Assembly: GCF_021389935.1 (NCBI RefSeq)
Contig: NZ_CP089979.1
Location: 5,852,501 to 5,916,500 of the forward strand
DNA from: Fulvivirga ligni
GTDB lineage: Bacteria; Bacteroidota; Bacteroidia; Cytophagales; Cyclobacteriaceae
Length of the DNA: 64,000 nt
Reading direction: 5' to 3'
The notes beneath the pieces are model-generated. The model ran no database searches, was not told where the DNA came from, and was given only the letters and a program-made list of their open reading frames with translations. Position numbers and translations under genes: made by a program. Of the stretch, positions 48,578-56,808 are shown piece after piece; position 1 is the stretch's first letter, and each line of letters opens with the position of its first letter.

Positions 48578-49348
48578 TTACTTGCTTCTTAGGTATACAT
48601 TTCCGTGAGTGGAAGAAAGGGCTATTTTACTACCTCCATTGCCCAGCTTACCACTTATTTTCTTGGCACCATATACTTTCATACCATCAGGCTGATCTAC
48701 TTTTAAATCAAGGTCAGAATATACTTCACCCCAGGTGGTGGCTATTTCGAAAGCGGCATTGCTACCAGCTGGCACAGCCAGATCTACATCTCCATGTACA
48801 GAGGTAATGGCGCTTGGCATACTCTGATTCATCTTATCTGCCATTACTACTTCAATATCACCATGAACAGAACTCAAAGTTACCGGCCCAGAAATGTTCT
48901 TCAGCTTAATACTGCCTCCATGAGTTGATACCTCTAATTCACCTTGAATATTCATTCCTGTAAAGTCATCTCCATGAATAGAAGAGTTAACATATTTTAT
49001 TCGCACGCCGTTAGGCACCTTTACAATATAACCTACATCGGAATTTCTGGCCACCTGTGAAACTACTTTGTGCTCTTTGCCATCATCTTTTACAGAAAGG
49101 CCTACGCCAGTATTATCTGTAAGACCAAGGCCATTGATTGGTTTTAATCCTTTTGCTCGTTCTGGAATATCATACTTCCCTTTGGTGGAGATGATCACTT
49201 CATTACCAGAATATCCTTCTACCTGCACATCGTACAATTCACTTAGCTCCAGCAATCCTGAACTCATGGGTATTTTATACTGCGCCATAACCGGGCTCAG
49301 AGCAAAACAAATCATTACGAGCATTACATATTTCATCTTACTTTTCAT
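48578..49348 (-). CDS. Secreted DUF4097-type beta-helical protein
   Basis: The 256-residue protein has a signal peptide (about 1-22, ending SPVMAQ) and DUF4097-like repeats in which the triplet H-G-D/N/G recurs (SIHGDD, STHGGS, SVHGDIEV, SVHGDVDL, STHGNVYL), spaced by about 20 residues. This is consistent with a stacked beta-solenoid. It is paralogous in layout to the gene downstream and sits after the anti-sigma gene, so it is likely part of the envelope response controlled by the sigma factor. Confidence 0.82.
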   Translation of the reverse strand: MKSKMKYVMLVMICFALSPVMAQYKIPMSSGLLELSELYDVQVEGYSGNEVIISTKGKYDIPERAKGLKPINGLGLTDNTGVGLSVKDDGKEHKVVSQVARNSDVGYIVKVPNGVRIKYVNSSIHGDDFTGMNIQGELEVSTHGGSIKLKNISGPVTLSSVHGDIEVVMADKMNQSMPSAITSVHGDVDLAVPAGSNAAFEIATTWGEVYSDLDLKVDQPDGMKVYGAKKISGKLGNGGSKIALSSTHGNVYLRSK

Positions 49349-49390
49349 CTGTTTTAACTTTTGTCGTTGTTGTTATTTATTTGAGTTGTG

Positions 49391-50155
49391 TTATATCAAT
49401 TTGTATACGGCCATGTGCGCTTCGTCTTTCACGGCCTGTTGTGTACTATCACTTTGAATGATCTCTTGCAGCTTACCTACTGCGCCCTTTTCTTTTAATG
49501 AAACCATTAGGTTAATCAGGTTAATTTGCACTATTGGATCGGTTTGCTTTTCCATAGAAGAAAGTAGTGCTGCCATTACCCCTGGCTGATCGCTAAACCG
49601 TGCCAGTGCCTCCATAGCTGCCAGGCGAACATTCGTATTTTCATCATTATTTAGCGTACGAACCAATGCTTTCAAAATAGCATCATCTGCTTTATCCACT
49701 GAATAGGCTACATTTACCCCTTGCAGACGCGCACTGGCAGACTGCTGATTATCAAGTGATTGCAAAACCATTTCTCTGGTAGCACGCACTTCACTAGCCA
49801 GCGCATCAATCTGGTCGTTTTTCTGACCTTTCATCCACCAGGCACCGATGAACACACCAGATAATACCAATGCTACAGAGGCCGCCATTTTCCACATGGG
49901 AAAATAAACCTGTTTTCCTTTTGGTTTCTCAGCCGCGATTTCTTCTTCCAGGGCTTTTTCAAAATCCAGCTTTAGGCTACTATCAGGCTGGAGATCAATA
50001 TCAGATTCTAGAAGCTGGTAGGTCTTTTGTATATCTTCATAATACTTCCTACACTCCTCGTTTTCCTGAATATTCTTAGCCACATACTTTTCCAGCTCAC
50101 CACTTAGGTTGCCATCTATATATTCCAGTATTAGATCTTTCAATTTTTCCTCCAT
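49391..50155 (-). CDS. Membrane anti-sigma-like protein with HEAT repeats
   Basis: The 254-residue protein begins with a short cytoplasmic helical region typical of Bacteroidota anti-sigma factors (YIDGNLSGELEKYV, with ECRKYYE), has one membrane helix (about 88-108, AASVALVLSGVFIGAWW) and then an outer part of HEAT-like helical repeats (about 150-250, for example NVRLAAMEALARFSD). It lies three bases after the sigma gene. By position it should hold the sigma factor inactive at the membrane and sense envelope state through the repeats. The canonical zinc HxxxCxxC motif is not evident. Confidence 0.8.
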   Translation of the reverse strand: MEEKLKDLILEYIDGNLSGELEKYVAKNIQENEECRKYYEDIQKTYQLLESDIDLQPDSSLKLDFEKALEEEIAAEKPKGKQVYFPMWKMAASVALVLSGVFIGAWWMKGQKNDQIDALASEVRATREMVLQSLDNQQSASARLQGVNVAYSVDKADDAILKALVRTLNNDENTNVRLAAMEALARFSDQPGVMAALLSSMEKQTDPIVQINLINLMVSLKEKGAVGKLQEIIQSDSTQQAVKDEAHMAVYKLI

Positions 50156-50158
50156 GTC

Positions 50159-50698
50159 TTAATGTTTTTCTAATAGCATGAATGTTTCTTTCAAATCCTT
50201 TAAGGCTCTATGCACCTTCACTTTTACATTAGCTACAGTACAGTCCAGAATAGTGCCCACCTCTTCATATTTAAGCTGCTGAAACTTGGTGAGGATCAGT
50301 ATTTCTCTGTGTTCTGGCTTCAATTTGAACAGTGATATATACAGAAGTTTCTCCTGCTCACCGGCCATGATACTCTCATCAATGGCATTCATCTTATCAC
50401 TGATATTTTCAGCCTCCATATAGTCAGAGTAGAGCATTTTGTTTTTTCTATAATGATCAGCATAGATGTTTCTGGCCATTTGATATATCCAGCTTTTAAA
50501 GCTCTTACCTTCCTGATATGACTGCCTGTACTTAAGCATTCTGAGAAAAACATTTTGAGTAAGGTCATGCCCCAGATCACGATCAAAAGTGATCTTTACA
50601 AAAAAGTTGTAAAGCTGTCGGTTGTATCTATCGAAAAGTACTGAGGCCTTTTTCAGGTCTCCGTCCTTCACAGCTGACATAAGCATTTCATCCGTCAT
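50159..50698 (-). CDS. ECF RNA polymerase sigma factor
   Basis: The 179-residue protein has sigma region 2 (LFDRYNRQLYNFF, DLTQNVFLRML and SWIYQMARNIYADHYR) and region 4 (LKPEHREILILTKFQQLKYEEVGTIL, CTVANVKVKVHRALKDL). It lacks regions 1 and 3, as expected for the ECF group. It heads a four-gene operon with the HEAT-repeat anti-sigma and two DUF4097 proteins. An imperfect palindrome upstream (50758-50790) may be part of its control region. Confidence 0.93.
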   Translation of the reverse strand: MTDEMLMSAVKDGDLKKASVLFDRYNRQLYNFFVKITFDRDLGHDLTQNVFLRMLKYRQSYQEGKSFKSWIYQMARNIYADHYRKNKMLYSDYMEAENISDKMNAIDESIMAGEQEKLLYISLFKLKPEHREILILTKFQQLKYEEVGTILDCTVANVKVKVHRALKDLKETFMLLEKH

Positions 50699-50757
50699 CA
50701 GAATGTCTCTCTTCGTTTTTATTGTTTTCAGGGTTGGATACCAGGCATAGTAATAAT

Positions 50758-50790
50758 GGTTACAATAAATATCAAAATTTATTCATAACC
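50758..50790. promoter_or_regulatory. Imperfect palindrome upstream of the ECF sigma gene
   Basis: GGTTA (50758-50762) and TAACC (50786-50790) flank inner arms AATAAAT and ATTTATT around a short centre. It lies 60 bases before the sigma ATG and could be an operator or part of an ECF-type promoter. AT-richness makes chance similarity possible. Confidence 0.35.
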
Positions 50791-50820
50791 AGTAAAGAGA
50801 GGAAGAGGAAAGGTGGTTAA

Positions 50821-51018
50821 TTAGCCATTTTTCATTTCTAAAGCTATCTGTAAATAGCGCCCCAGCTTTCCGGGAGGAAAACCTTTTTGACGGAACCATA
50901 CGAGATAGTCTTCAGGAAGACTCATCAATTTCATGCCCTTATATTTCCCAAAAGGCATTTTATAGTTAAGTAACTCCGCCATTTCTTGTCTGGCTTTATT
51001 GATGTCGAATTCTTCCAT
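50821..51018 (-). CDS. DUF3820-family small protein
   Basis: The 65-residue protein contains MPFGKYKGMKLMSLPEDYL, the family signature, followed by WFRQKGFPPGKLG. The same fold occurs in small proteins and exonuclease appendages of unknown function. The frame is open to 51084, but the extra codons overlap a hairpin likely to be the terminator of the next gene, so the ATG at 51018 was chosen. A TATATTTG box overlaps this start (51023-51030), but with no -33 partner. Confidence 0.85.
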   Translation of the reverse strand: MEEFDINKARQEMAELLNYKMPFGKYKGMKLMSLPEDYLVWFRQKGFPPGKLGRYLQIALEMKNG

Positions 51019-51030
51019 AGGACAAATATA

Positions 51031-51069
51031 ACAAAGAAGGCCCGCCGAGAAAATCCCCGACAGGCCTTG
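51031..51069 (-). terminator. Probable terminator of the T9SS cargo gene
   Basis: On the minus strand AAGGCC and GGCCTT (51068-51063 and 51042-51037) close an imperfect stem with a CTTTGTT tail, 27 bases after the stop of the gene at 51096. Confidence 0.5.
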
Positions 51070-51095
51070 GAACATAAACTGCACTTTTAATATTT

Positions 51096-52238
51096 TTATT
51101 TCACTAGCACTCTTGTAGTCAAGTTATAGATAGAAGTTTTAAGTGTTACAATGTATAATCCTGATGGTAAGTTAGATACATTTATTTGAGCTACATTTTC
51201 GAAAGAGCTATCAAATGTATTTGTGTATACTGCCATTCCTCTGTCATCAGTTAACTCTACAGTAACTTCATCTGATCCGAAACCATCTATTCTTACATTT
51301 AACTGATCAGTAGCAGGGTTAGGGAAAGCAGTTACTTCTAAAGCTCTTACAGCCTCGTTGAAAACATTTACTACTTTAGAATACTCATACTGACCGTCAA
51401 AGTCTGTTTGCTTCACTCTGTAATAGTTAGCTCCGTTAGCAGCTGAGAAATCTTCCACTGAATACTCAATTACATCTGAGCTATTACCGGCTCCATCCAC
51501 TGTAGCAATCTCCTGGAAGTTGATGCCATCTGTAGATCTTTCTAATGTGAAGAAATCATTGTTTAACTCTGAACCAGTAGCCCATGTTATCATTGCCACA
51601 CCATTAGTGATTTTTGCATCTACATATAAAAACTCTACAGGTAAAGTTCCTGTCATCACGTAGTTATAAAGAGCAGGATCATCGTTATAAAGATCAGATT
51701 CAGTAAGGAAGTATCCATCTTCTGCATTTCTGCTACCGTTAAACTCAGCACCACCATTTCTTGAAACACCTCCGAAAACGTAGAAAGCATTTGAGCCAGA
51801 ACCAGAGTTCTCTACACTAGAACCACCCACTGATCTTAAATTAGATTTAGCGATGATTCTACCATCATTGACTGTTACAGTACCACCTTCTGTTCTTAAA
51901 TCACCTTCTATAATAAGTAAACCATTATCATCTACTGTAAGTGATGAACCTCCACCCACTATTAAATCTCCGTTTACCCAAAGGGTATCATATATCGTCA
52001 CCGCTGAGCTTCCTCCTAAAGTTAAATTTCCTTCTCTTGTAATAATGCCATATACATCTACATAAGCGGCTGCTCCACCTACATTAGGACCTGGGTTGTT
52101 TCCCATCCAAGTTTGGCTTTTATTCCAGCTTGCATCATTTAACCATGTGCCCTGGTAGTTATTATTTGAGTAGTATCCGTCCTGTCCGTAAGCGAAGATT
52201 GAGATAATCATTAAGAAAAGTACTGTGTAAGTTTTCAT
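51096..52238 (-). CDS. Secreted protein with T9SS type A C-terminal sorting domain
   Basis: The product of about 380 residues begins with a signal peptide (MKTYTVLFLMIISIFAYGQ). A Gly/Ser/Thr-rich beta-solenoid-like region (about 40-130) comes next, then a fibronectin-like region with SELNNDFFTLERSTDG and finally a typical type A Por sorting domain: AFPNPATDQLNV, then LPSGLYIVTLKT and a terminal RVLVK. It should be exported by the type IX system and attached to the surface or released. The frame extends to 52304, but the internal ATG at 52238 gives the signal peptide. Confidence 0.9.
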   Translation of the reverse strand: MKTYTVLFLMIISIFAYGQDGYYSNNNYQGTWLNDASWNKSQTWMGNNPGPNVGGAAAYVDVYGIITREGNLTLGGSSAVTIYDTLWVNGDLIVGGGSSLTVDDNGLLIIEGDLRTEGGTVTVNDGRIIAKSNLRSVGGSSVENSGSGSNAFYVFGGVSRNGGAEFNGSRNAEDGYFLTESDLYNDDPALYNYVMTGTLPVEFLYVDAKITNGVAMITWATGSELNNDFFTLERSTDGINFQEIATVDGAGNSSDVIEYSVEDFSAANGANYYRVKQTDFDGQYEYSKVVNVFNEAVRALEVTAFPNPATDQLNVRIDGFGSDEVTVELTDDRGMAVYTNTFDSSFENVAQINVSNLPSGLYIVTLKTSIYNLTTRVLVK

Positions 52239-52542
52239 CGTCTTTTTGCAGTTTTTGTTCGTGTTCGTATTCCTACATTTCAAATGAAATACCACTTGTG
52301 CCAAAAACCGCTAAAACGCTTTAAATTAATCGTTTAGGCTATTTATATATTTCACTATACTCATCTTTTTTTCCCAAATCACATTATCTATTCCAAAATA
52401 TGGAAAATATCCCACCATAATTTGATGTTCATTTTATCCAATAAACGACCTGATTTTTAACAAAAAAGAAATAAATACTATTTTATCACACATGAGTAAT
52501 ATCCACTCCACTAGATTTGAATTATATGTCATAACTTAGAGT
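52239..52542. other. Intergenic region without recognised gene
   Basis: These 304 bases separate the T9SS cargo gene from the divergent kinase-like gene. The region is AT-rich, with short frames only (the longest looks random), no tRNA-like fold and no clear TAnnTTTG promoter pair. It should hold promoters for both flanking genes, but I could not place them. Confidence 0.6.
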
Positions 52543-53589
52543 ATGGCTATCATCAGTAAGAAGAAAAACACTTATAAAGTCTCTGATCCGTTTAGGGAGT
52601 ATTTGAAAGAGAATGACAGAGAAATAGCGTTTCCAATTACCTACTCTGATCTATTGAGGTATGATAATTCTATCGCGCTGATTGATAAAAATGATAAGGA
52701 CACGCTTTGGGAAACCATATTATATCCACAAGATGATATGCGGCATATCCACAATAGCCTAAAGAAGATATATGCCATTATAAAGGCCGATGGGGACATG
52801 TCAGTGATGGAGCACCTGTTTGTAGATAGAATTGATCTTTGTGTATACGGCAATACGCAACCTTTCAGAGCTAGAATTGTCAATCGAATCAATGATAACT
52901 TCGACTATTTCTACATTAAAAATGCTGATGCCTCAAGAATTTATGGCCTGGAGATAGAGCATCTTCTCTCACCCAACAGAATTGCTTATGCGGTAGATAG
53001 AGATACTCTCATTGAAGAGCACATTGTAGGCATTCCCGGCGATCAATTCATGAAATCTCACATGAATAATGATAATGTAAATAAGATCAGGCTGGCTAAA
53101 GAGTTTGTAAAGTTCAATGAACGCTGCTTTGTAAGGCTTCTTGGAGATATGCATTCCAGTAACTTTGTGATAGATATAACGCCCGATTTTGAAGATGTAG
53201 ATTATCGCATAAGAGCTATCGACTTTGACCAGCAGTCGTACGAGGGCAGGAAATCCATTTACCTACCGCAATATTTTAAGCAGAATAATCCATTGATTCA
53301 AATGGGAATTGCCTGCATGACTCCGGAAACCGTAAAGCAATATCAAAAAGAAGAAAGGTTTTTAATTGCCACCAGATATAAAGCCAGTAAGGACAAGATC
53401 AATAAACTGATTGATGTAATGTCTAAAGATCAGATATCTACAGAAGAGAATACCCAAACCTTAAAGGAGGATTTGGCGACTCATTATAATAAAGATGCGT
53501 TTTTAAAATGTAATACCATGGGCGACATATTAAAAACTAGCCTTGAAACTGTTTTTGACCAAAAGTCTCCTTATCAGTTTCCCATATAA
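52543..53589 (+). CDS. Protein-kinase-like protein of unknown function
   Basis: The 348-residue protein has no signal peptide or membrane segment. It contains LLGDMHSSNFVID (Gly201, Asp202, His204, Asn207), resembling the Brenner catalytic motif GDxHxxN of aminoglycoside phosphotransferase and choline kinase relatives, followed 20 residues later by AIDFDQ (Asp227, Asp229), like the Mg-binding D-F/W-G/D motif. YFYIKNAD (Lys126) could supply the ATP lysine and IEEHIVGIPGD a hinge. This order fits a kinase-like fold, but a family name cannot be given, and it may be an inactive relative. It stands alone, ending at a shared terminator. Confidence 0.7.
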   Translation: MAIISKKKNTYKVSDPFREYLKENDREIAFPITYSDLLRYDNSIALIDKNDKDTLWETILYPQDDMRHIHNSLKKIYAIIKADGDMSVMEHLFVDRIDLCVYGNTQPFRARIVNRINDNFDYFYIKNADASRIYGLEIEHLLSPNRIAYAVDRDTLIEEHIVGIPGDQFMKSHMNNDNVNKIRLAKEFVKFNERCFVRLLGDMHSSNFVIDITPDFEDVDYRIRAIDFDQQSYEGRKSIYLPQYFKQNNPLIQMGIACMTPETVKQYQKEERFLIATRYKASKDKINKLIDVMSKDQISTEENTQTLKEDLATHYNKDAFLKCNTMGDILKTSLETVFDQKSPYQFPI

Positions 53590-53593
53590 AAAA

Positions 53594-53621
53594 GAAAGCC
53601 CCGGCTTTTAGGCCAGGGCTT
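53594..53621. terminator. Bidirectional terminator
   Basis: AAGCCCCGGC (53596-53605) pairs with GCCAGGGCTT (53612-53621), one mismatch. On the minus strand it runs into a long T-rich tract; the plus-strand tail is weak. Confidence 0.7.
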
Positions 53622-53657
53622 GTGCAATATATTCAAGGATTTATTTTAGCAATTGTA

Positions 53658-54140
53658 TTAACTGATTATCACAGTCTCCACTTTTTCTTTCTTCACATAT
53701 CTATAATAAGCTTTTTTCAAGGCACCGGTGATATGAGCTACATACTCTCTGCTTTTGCTTATGATTGGTCTCTTATCACCTTCAGCAGTTCTGATCTCTA
53801 CTGCATATTTATCTTTAGCGGCAATCATCCAAATAATTCCTCCGAAGATAAGTACTACACCCATTCCTATGGATAGCATATTCGTGTCAAATACATAAAG
53901 GGCTCCATCAGTATTCATTGTCCAATCCGCAAAAAGCTCTAATGAACCTAGCAGAATGCCCAGAAAACCCAGCACAAATAGTATGATTCCAGGAGCTTTA
54001 CTAGCTGGTAATCTCTGCAAGTTGATATTAGTAATACCTTCAAGGTTATACTCTTTTTTTTCTGTGTAGAACTTGTCTCTTGTAATTTTTACACCGTGAC
54101 CGTCTGTATATATAATTTCTTCTCTTTTCATCTTTTTCAA
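53658..54140 (-). CDS. DUF6232-like membrane protein
   Basis: The 160-residue protein has a PH-like N-terminal beta region (IIYTDGHGVKITRDKFYTEKK form), two membrane helices (about 51-71 and 89-109) and a C-terminal amphipathic region with AVEIRTAEGDKRPI and AHITGALKKAYY. This layout matches DUF6232 proteins. A second ATG three codons in (54131) is also possible. Function unknown. Confidence 0.72.
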   Translation of the reverse strand: MKKMKREEIIYTDGHGVKITRDKFYTEKKEYNLEGITNINLQRLPASKAPGIILFVLGFLGILLGSLELFADWTMNTDGALYVFDTNMLSIGMGVVLIFGGIIWMIAAKDKYAVEIRTAEGDKRPIISKSREYVAHITGALKKAYYRYVKKEKVETVIIS

Positions 54141-54314
54141 TGTTTAGTTGAATATGGCTGATAATACTTTTAGTTATACAAAAGGAATGCCTGAGGGAGA
54201 ATTAGGCCAGATTCGGCGTATTTTAGGATGAAACATTGATTGTTCGAGTAAATTCTTCCCCAACTCAGTGTCTTTTTTTCACCTTTTTGTTTCTTTGCAC
54301 CAAAACAAGAGACA

Positions 54315-54758
54315 TTGATAGTAGCTAAACCCAAAAGAAATACTTTATTCTCTCTAGGCTTGTTCATAGCATTGGCTGTGGGTATTGCTGTTTATATCAC
54401 TACCCTGATACTTAAGAGTGATCACCCTGCCTGGTACCAGTATGTGCTTACCTCATTATTATACCCGATAGGAATTGGACTGGCCATTAAAGTAATTGTG
54501 GGTTATAAATCTGTAACTATCGGAAAGAACAAGATTGAAATCAGTTATCCCGTTCAGTTCAGAAAGTTACAATACGACCTGAAAGATATTACCAGCTGGA
54601 AAGAAACTAGTGTAAAAACAGCCACCGGAACCTATAAAGAAGTGGCCATTGAATTTAATAATAAGAAAAACCTCAACCTTTCTTACCAGGAACACACTGA
54701 TTACAGCAAAGTGATTCAGTATTTAAAAAAGAAGTGTTCCCGAGCTCAGGTAAAATGA
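54315..54758 (+). CDS. Small membrane protein with PH-like domain
   Basis: The 147-residue protein has two N-terminal membrane helices (about 11-32 and 42-62) and a PH-like soluble domain (about 70-147, with KIEISYPVQFRKLQYDLKDI). The start is a TTG at 54315: no in-frame ATG is available and the frame is well used from there. It is divergent from the DUF6232-like gene, whose product has a similar two-helix plus PH-like layout, and converges on the carboxypeptidase-domain gene with four bases between stops. Function unknown. Confidence 0.65.
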   Translation: MIVAKPKRNTLFSLGLFIALAVGIAVYITTLILKSDHPAWYQYVLTSLLYPIGIGLAIKVIVGYKSVTIGKNKIEISYPVQFRKLQYDLKDITSWKETSVKTATGTYKEVAIEFNNKKNLNLSYQEHTDYSKVIQYLKKKCSRAQVK

Positions 54759-54762
54759 GGTT

Positions 54763-55401
54763 CTAATCCTCATCATCTACATCACTCTTGCTGTTACTGA
54801 TCTTACCAGATTTGAGGTCTCTGACAAAATTAGACCAACGCATAGGATTCAGAAAATTATTGGGAGGCATCTGACCAGTGAGTTCATATAAACGGCTATA
54901 TCTCATTTGATCATATTGATACTCTGATTTTGTATTTTCTTCTACCGTCTGAGCAATATCTCTTTTCACCTCTCTTACCAGATCTGGCATTCCTCTTTTA
55001 GGCTCAGTATCTAGAAAGGCCTTTTCAAAATTTTGCTTAGAAGGCCATGGAAATACAACCAGTTCATTCAACAATACTGTTTCTTTTCTCATCAGCTGCA
55101 TAAGCGTATATTGATCTGAGCTCAATTCAAATGGCATCACGAAGGATGACCTATTATATCCGATGGAAGAAAAGGTAAGTGTATCACCAGGATGTACAAA
55201 AACGGAAAAATAACCACTATTATCAGAAGAGGTTCCGTACATACTTCCCTCCACCTGAATAGTGATGTAAGGCAGCGCCTCCTTGGTGTCTGCATCTACC
55301 ACCACGCCGGAAACTCGGACAGTGGGTGGTGCGCTTCTTTGCGCAAATAAGCTAACACTGATTAATAATAATCCTACAAGTAGTACTGCCTTACTTTTCA
55401 T
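54763..55401 (-). CDS. Secreted carboxypeptidase-regulatory-like domain protein
   Basis: The 212-residue protein has a signal peptide (about 1-20, ending SLFAQ) and a CarboxypepD_reg-like beta-sandwich (about 28-110) with VSGVVVDADTKEALPYITI and DTLTFSSIGYN, the same module that begins many TonB-dependent receptors. The C-terminal part is helical and polar. It starts seven bases after the M42 peptidase gene and is probably co-transcribed with it. Confidence 0.85.
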   Translation of the reverse strand: MKSKAVLLVGLLLISVSLFAQRSAPPTVRVSGVVVDADTKEALPYITIQVEGSMYGTSSDNSGYFSVFVHPGDTLTFSSIGYNRSSFVMPFELSSDQYTLMQLMRKETVLLNELVVFPWPSKQNFEKAFLDTEPKRGMPDLVREVKRDIAQTVEENTKSEYQYDQMRYSRLYELTGQMPPNNFLNPMRWSNFVRDLKSGKISNSKSDVDDED

Positions 55402-55408
55402 CTCTCTA

Positions 55409-56458
55409 TTATTTGTGTGACCAATCGTATTTATCTAATGATTGCAGGCAGGCCGTAAGTAGGTCTACACTGCTATCTATATCTTTTTTATGTGTCATTT
55501 CTATTACCTGATGCAGGTGGCGCGTAGGAACTGACACTGCCCCTGAAATAGCACCTCTTTTACCCATTCGCTGAAGACCAGCTGTATCTGTTCCTCCTGC
55601 GGTAAGCACCTCAGTTTGCCACTGAATACCATTTTCATCAGCGGTCTTTTTCATATAGTCTACCATTCTATAATCACAGATGGTCATAGCATCTAAGATT
55701 TTAATGGCAGTACCTTTACCTAATGATGTGATTTTCTCATGGCTGGATGCACCTGGCAAATCATAGGCTATGGTAGTATCAAGCCCAAATCCGAAATCAG
55801 GATCAATGGTATGAGCCGCTACGTTAGCACCTCTTAAGCCTACTTCCTCTTGCACAGTGAATACACCATAAACATCATAAGGACAATCTTTCAACTTCTT
55901 TAATGTTTCTATAAGGATGTAAACAGACACTCGGTTATCTAGTGACTTACAGTTTACACAGTTGCCCATTTCAATAAGACCACGCTCACGAGTAATAGGA
56001 TTACCTACAGAAACCACTTTTTGAACCTCCTCTTTTCCCATACCCAGATCTATATAAAAATCTTTGATCTTCGGCATTTTGGTTCTTTCCTCAGGCTCCA
56101 TTACGTGTATAGGCTTGGTACCCATTACACCTATTACATCTTCTTTACCATGGATGATCACTCTTTGCGCGGTAAGTGTTTTCGGGTCGAACCCACCTAG
56201 AGTGGTAAACCTTACAAAGCCTTCATCATCGATGTGAGTCACAATAAAGCCAATCTCATCCATGTGAGCCGCTACCATGGCCTTCTTATCAGAAGAGGTA
56301 CCTTTCTTCAGAGCAATCACATTACCCAGGTTGTCTACCTCTACTGAATCTACCAAAGGTGTTACCTGCTCTATTACCAGGTTTCTAATTCTGCTCTCAT
56401 AGCCAGGAGCTCCGGGAGCTTCGCATATTTTTTTAAGTAGTTCTACATCTACAGACAT
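55409..56458 (-). CDS. M42-family metallo-aminopeptidase
   Basis: The 349-residue enzyme shows the M42/M20-like di-metal site: AAHMDEIGF (metal His), SLDNRV (bridging Asp), VQEEVGLRGA (catalytic Glu and metal Glu), LDTTIAYD (Asp) and the final PTRHLHQV with a metal His. Such enzymes form dodecameric cytosolic glutamyl or deblocking aminopeptidases. It is followed at seven bases by the carboxypeptidase-domain gene. Upstream lies the divergent sulfur-assimilation leader. Confidence 0.93.
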   Translation of the reverse strand: MSVDVELLKKICEAPGAPGYESRIRNLVIEQVTPLVDSVEVDNLGNVIALKKGTSSDKKAMVAAHMDEIGFIVTHIDDEGFVRFTTLGGFDPKTLTAQRVIIHGKEDVIGVMGTKPIHVMEPEERTKMPKIKDFYIDLGMGKEEVQKVVSVGNPITRERGLIEMGNCVNCKSLDNRVSVYILIETLKKLKDCPYDVYGVFTVQEEVGLRGANVAAHTIDPDFGFGLDTTIAYDLPGASSHEKITSLGKGTAIKILDAMTICDYRMVDYMKKTADENGIQWQTEVLTAGGTDTAGLQRMGKRGAISGAVSVPTRHLHQVIEMTHKKDIDSSVDLLTACLQSLDKYDWSHK

Positions 56459-56615
56459 TGTGTTATATTTTTAATGATCATAAAATCGTTTTCCTGGTCA
56501 ATATTAACCATTTAAGAATACATTCTGTTTACGCCAATTTGATATTTAGTACATGAGCGACAAAATCATTTACGGAATGCAAAATCTCTAATTTCCAAAA
56601 AATTCATTCAGAAAA

Positions 56616-56648
56616 GTTGCAGTTCTGTGAAGAAGCTGTTTATCTTTA
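56616..56648 (+). promoter_or_regulatory. Candidate promoter of the sulfur assimilation operon
   Basis: GTTG (56616-56619) is followed after 21 bases by TATCTTTA (56641-56648), one mismatch from the TAnnTTTG -7 box. Transcription from here would begin about 20 bases before the riboswitch. Confidence 0.4.
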
Positions 56649-56677
56649 CGGTATCAATTACTTCAAGATAGTAGTTG

Positions 56678-56798
56678 ATTTATAAAGAAGAGGTGAGAGA
56701 CAGGCTCAAAGACCCTCTGGCAACCATCAATCAAAAAATGATACAGGTGCCAAATCCTGATCCTAAGTTTTGCAAATGCAAAAAGGGAGAATATAAAT
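56678..56798 (+). ncRNA. SAM-I (S-box) riboswitch
   Basis: The region carries the S-box core: AAGAGGTGAGAGAC, CTCTGGCAACC, GGTGCCAAATCCTG, and a final small hairpin TTTTGCAAATGCAAAA. The closing stem P1 is formed by ATTTATA (56678-56684) and TATAAAT (56792-56798), a perfect 7-bp match that can be extended outward through 56673 and 56803 with two G-U pairs. SAM-I aptamers bind S-adenosylmethionine. Only 10 bases separate the aptamer from the ATG of the leader peptide, and no intrinsic terminator lies between them, so control is likely at leader translation or further downstream. Confidence 0.93.
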
Positions 56799-56808
56799 TG
56801 ACTGATCA

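Noticed and set aside
51023-51030. TATATTTG box in front of the DUF3820 gene as promoter
   Set aside because: No -33 element is present and it lies beside the terminator stem of the upstream gene; AT-rich chance match is likely.
51019-51084. N-terminal extension of the DUF3820 protein
   Set aside because: The extra codons run through a hairpin that looks like the terminator of the neighbouring gene; the ATG at 51018 gives the family's normal size.
52239-52304. N-terminal extension of the T9SS cargo protein
   Set aside because: It would bury the signal peptide behind 22 polar residues; the ATG at 52238 gives a standard signal peptide.
52281-52304. Sigma-54-like TTGGCAC sequence upstream of the T9SS cargo gene
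   Set aside because: The -24 half resembles the consensus but the -12 GC element is missing at the required distance.
54170-54367. 65-codon minus-strand frame
   Set aside because: It overlaps the start of the plus-strand membrane protein and shows no domain or suitable residue composition.
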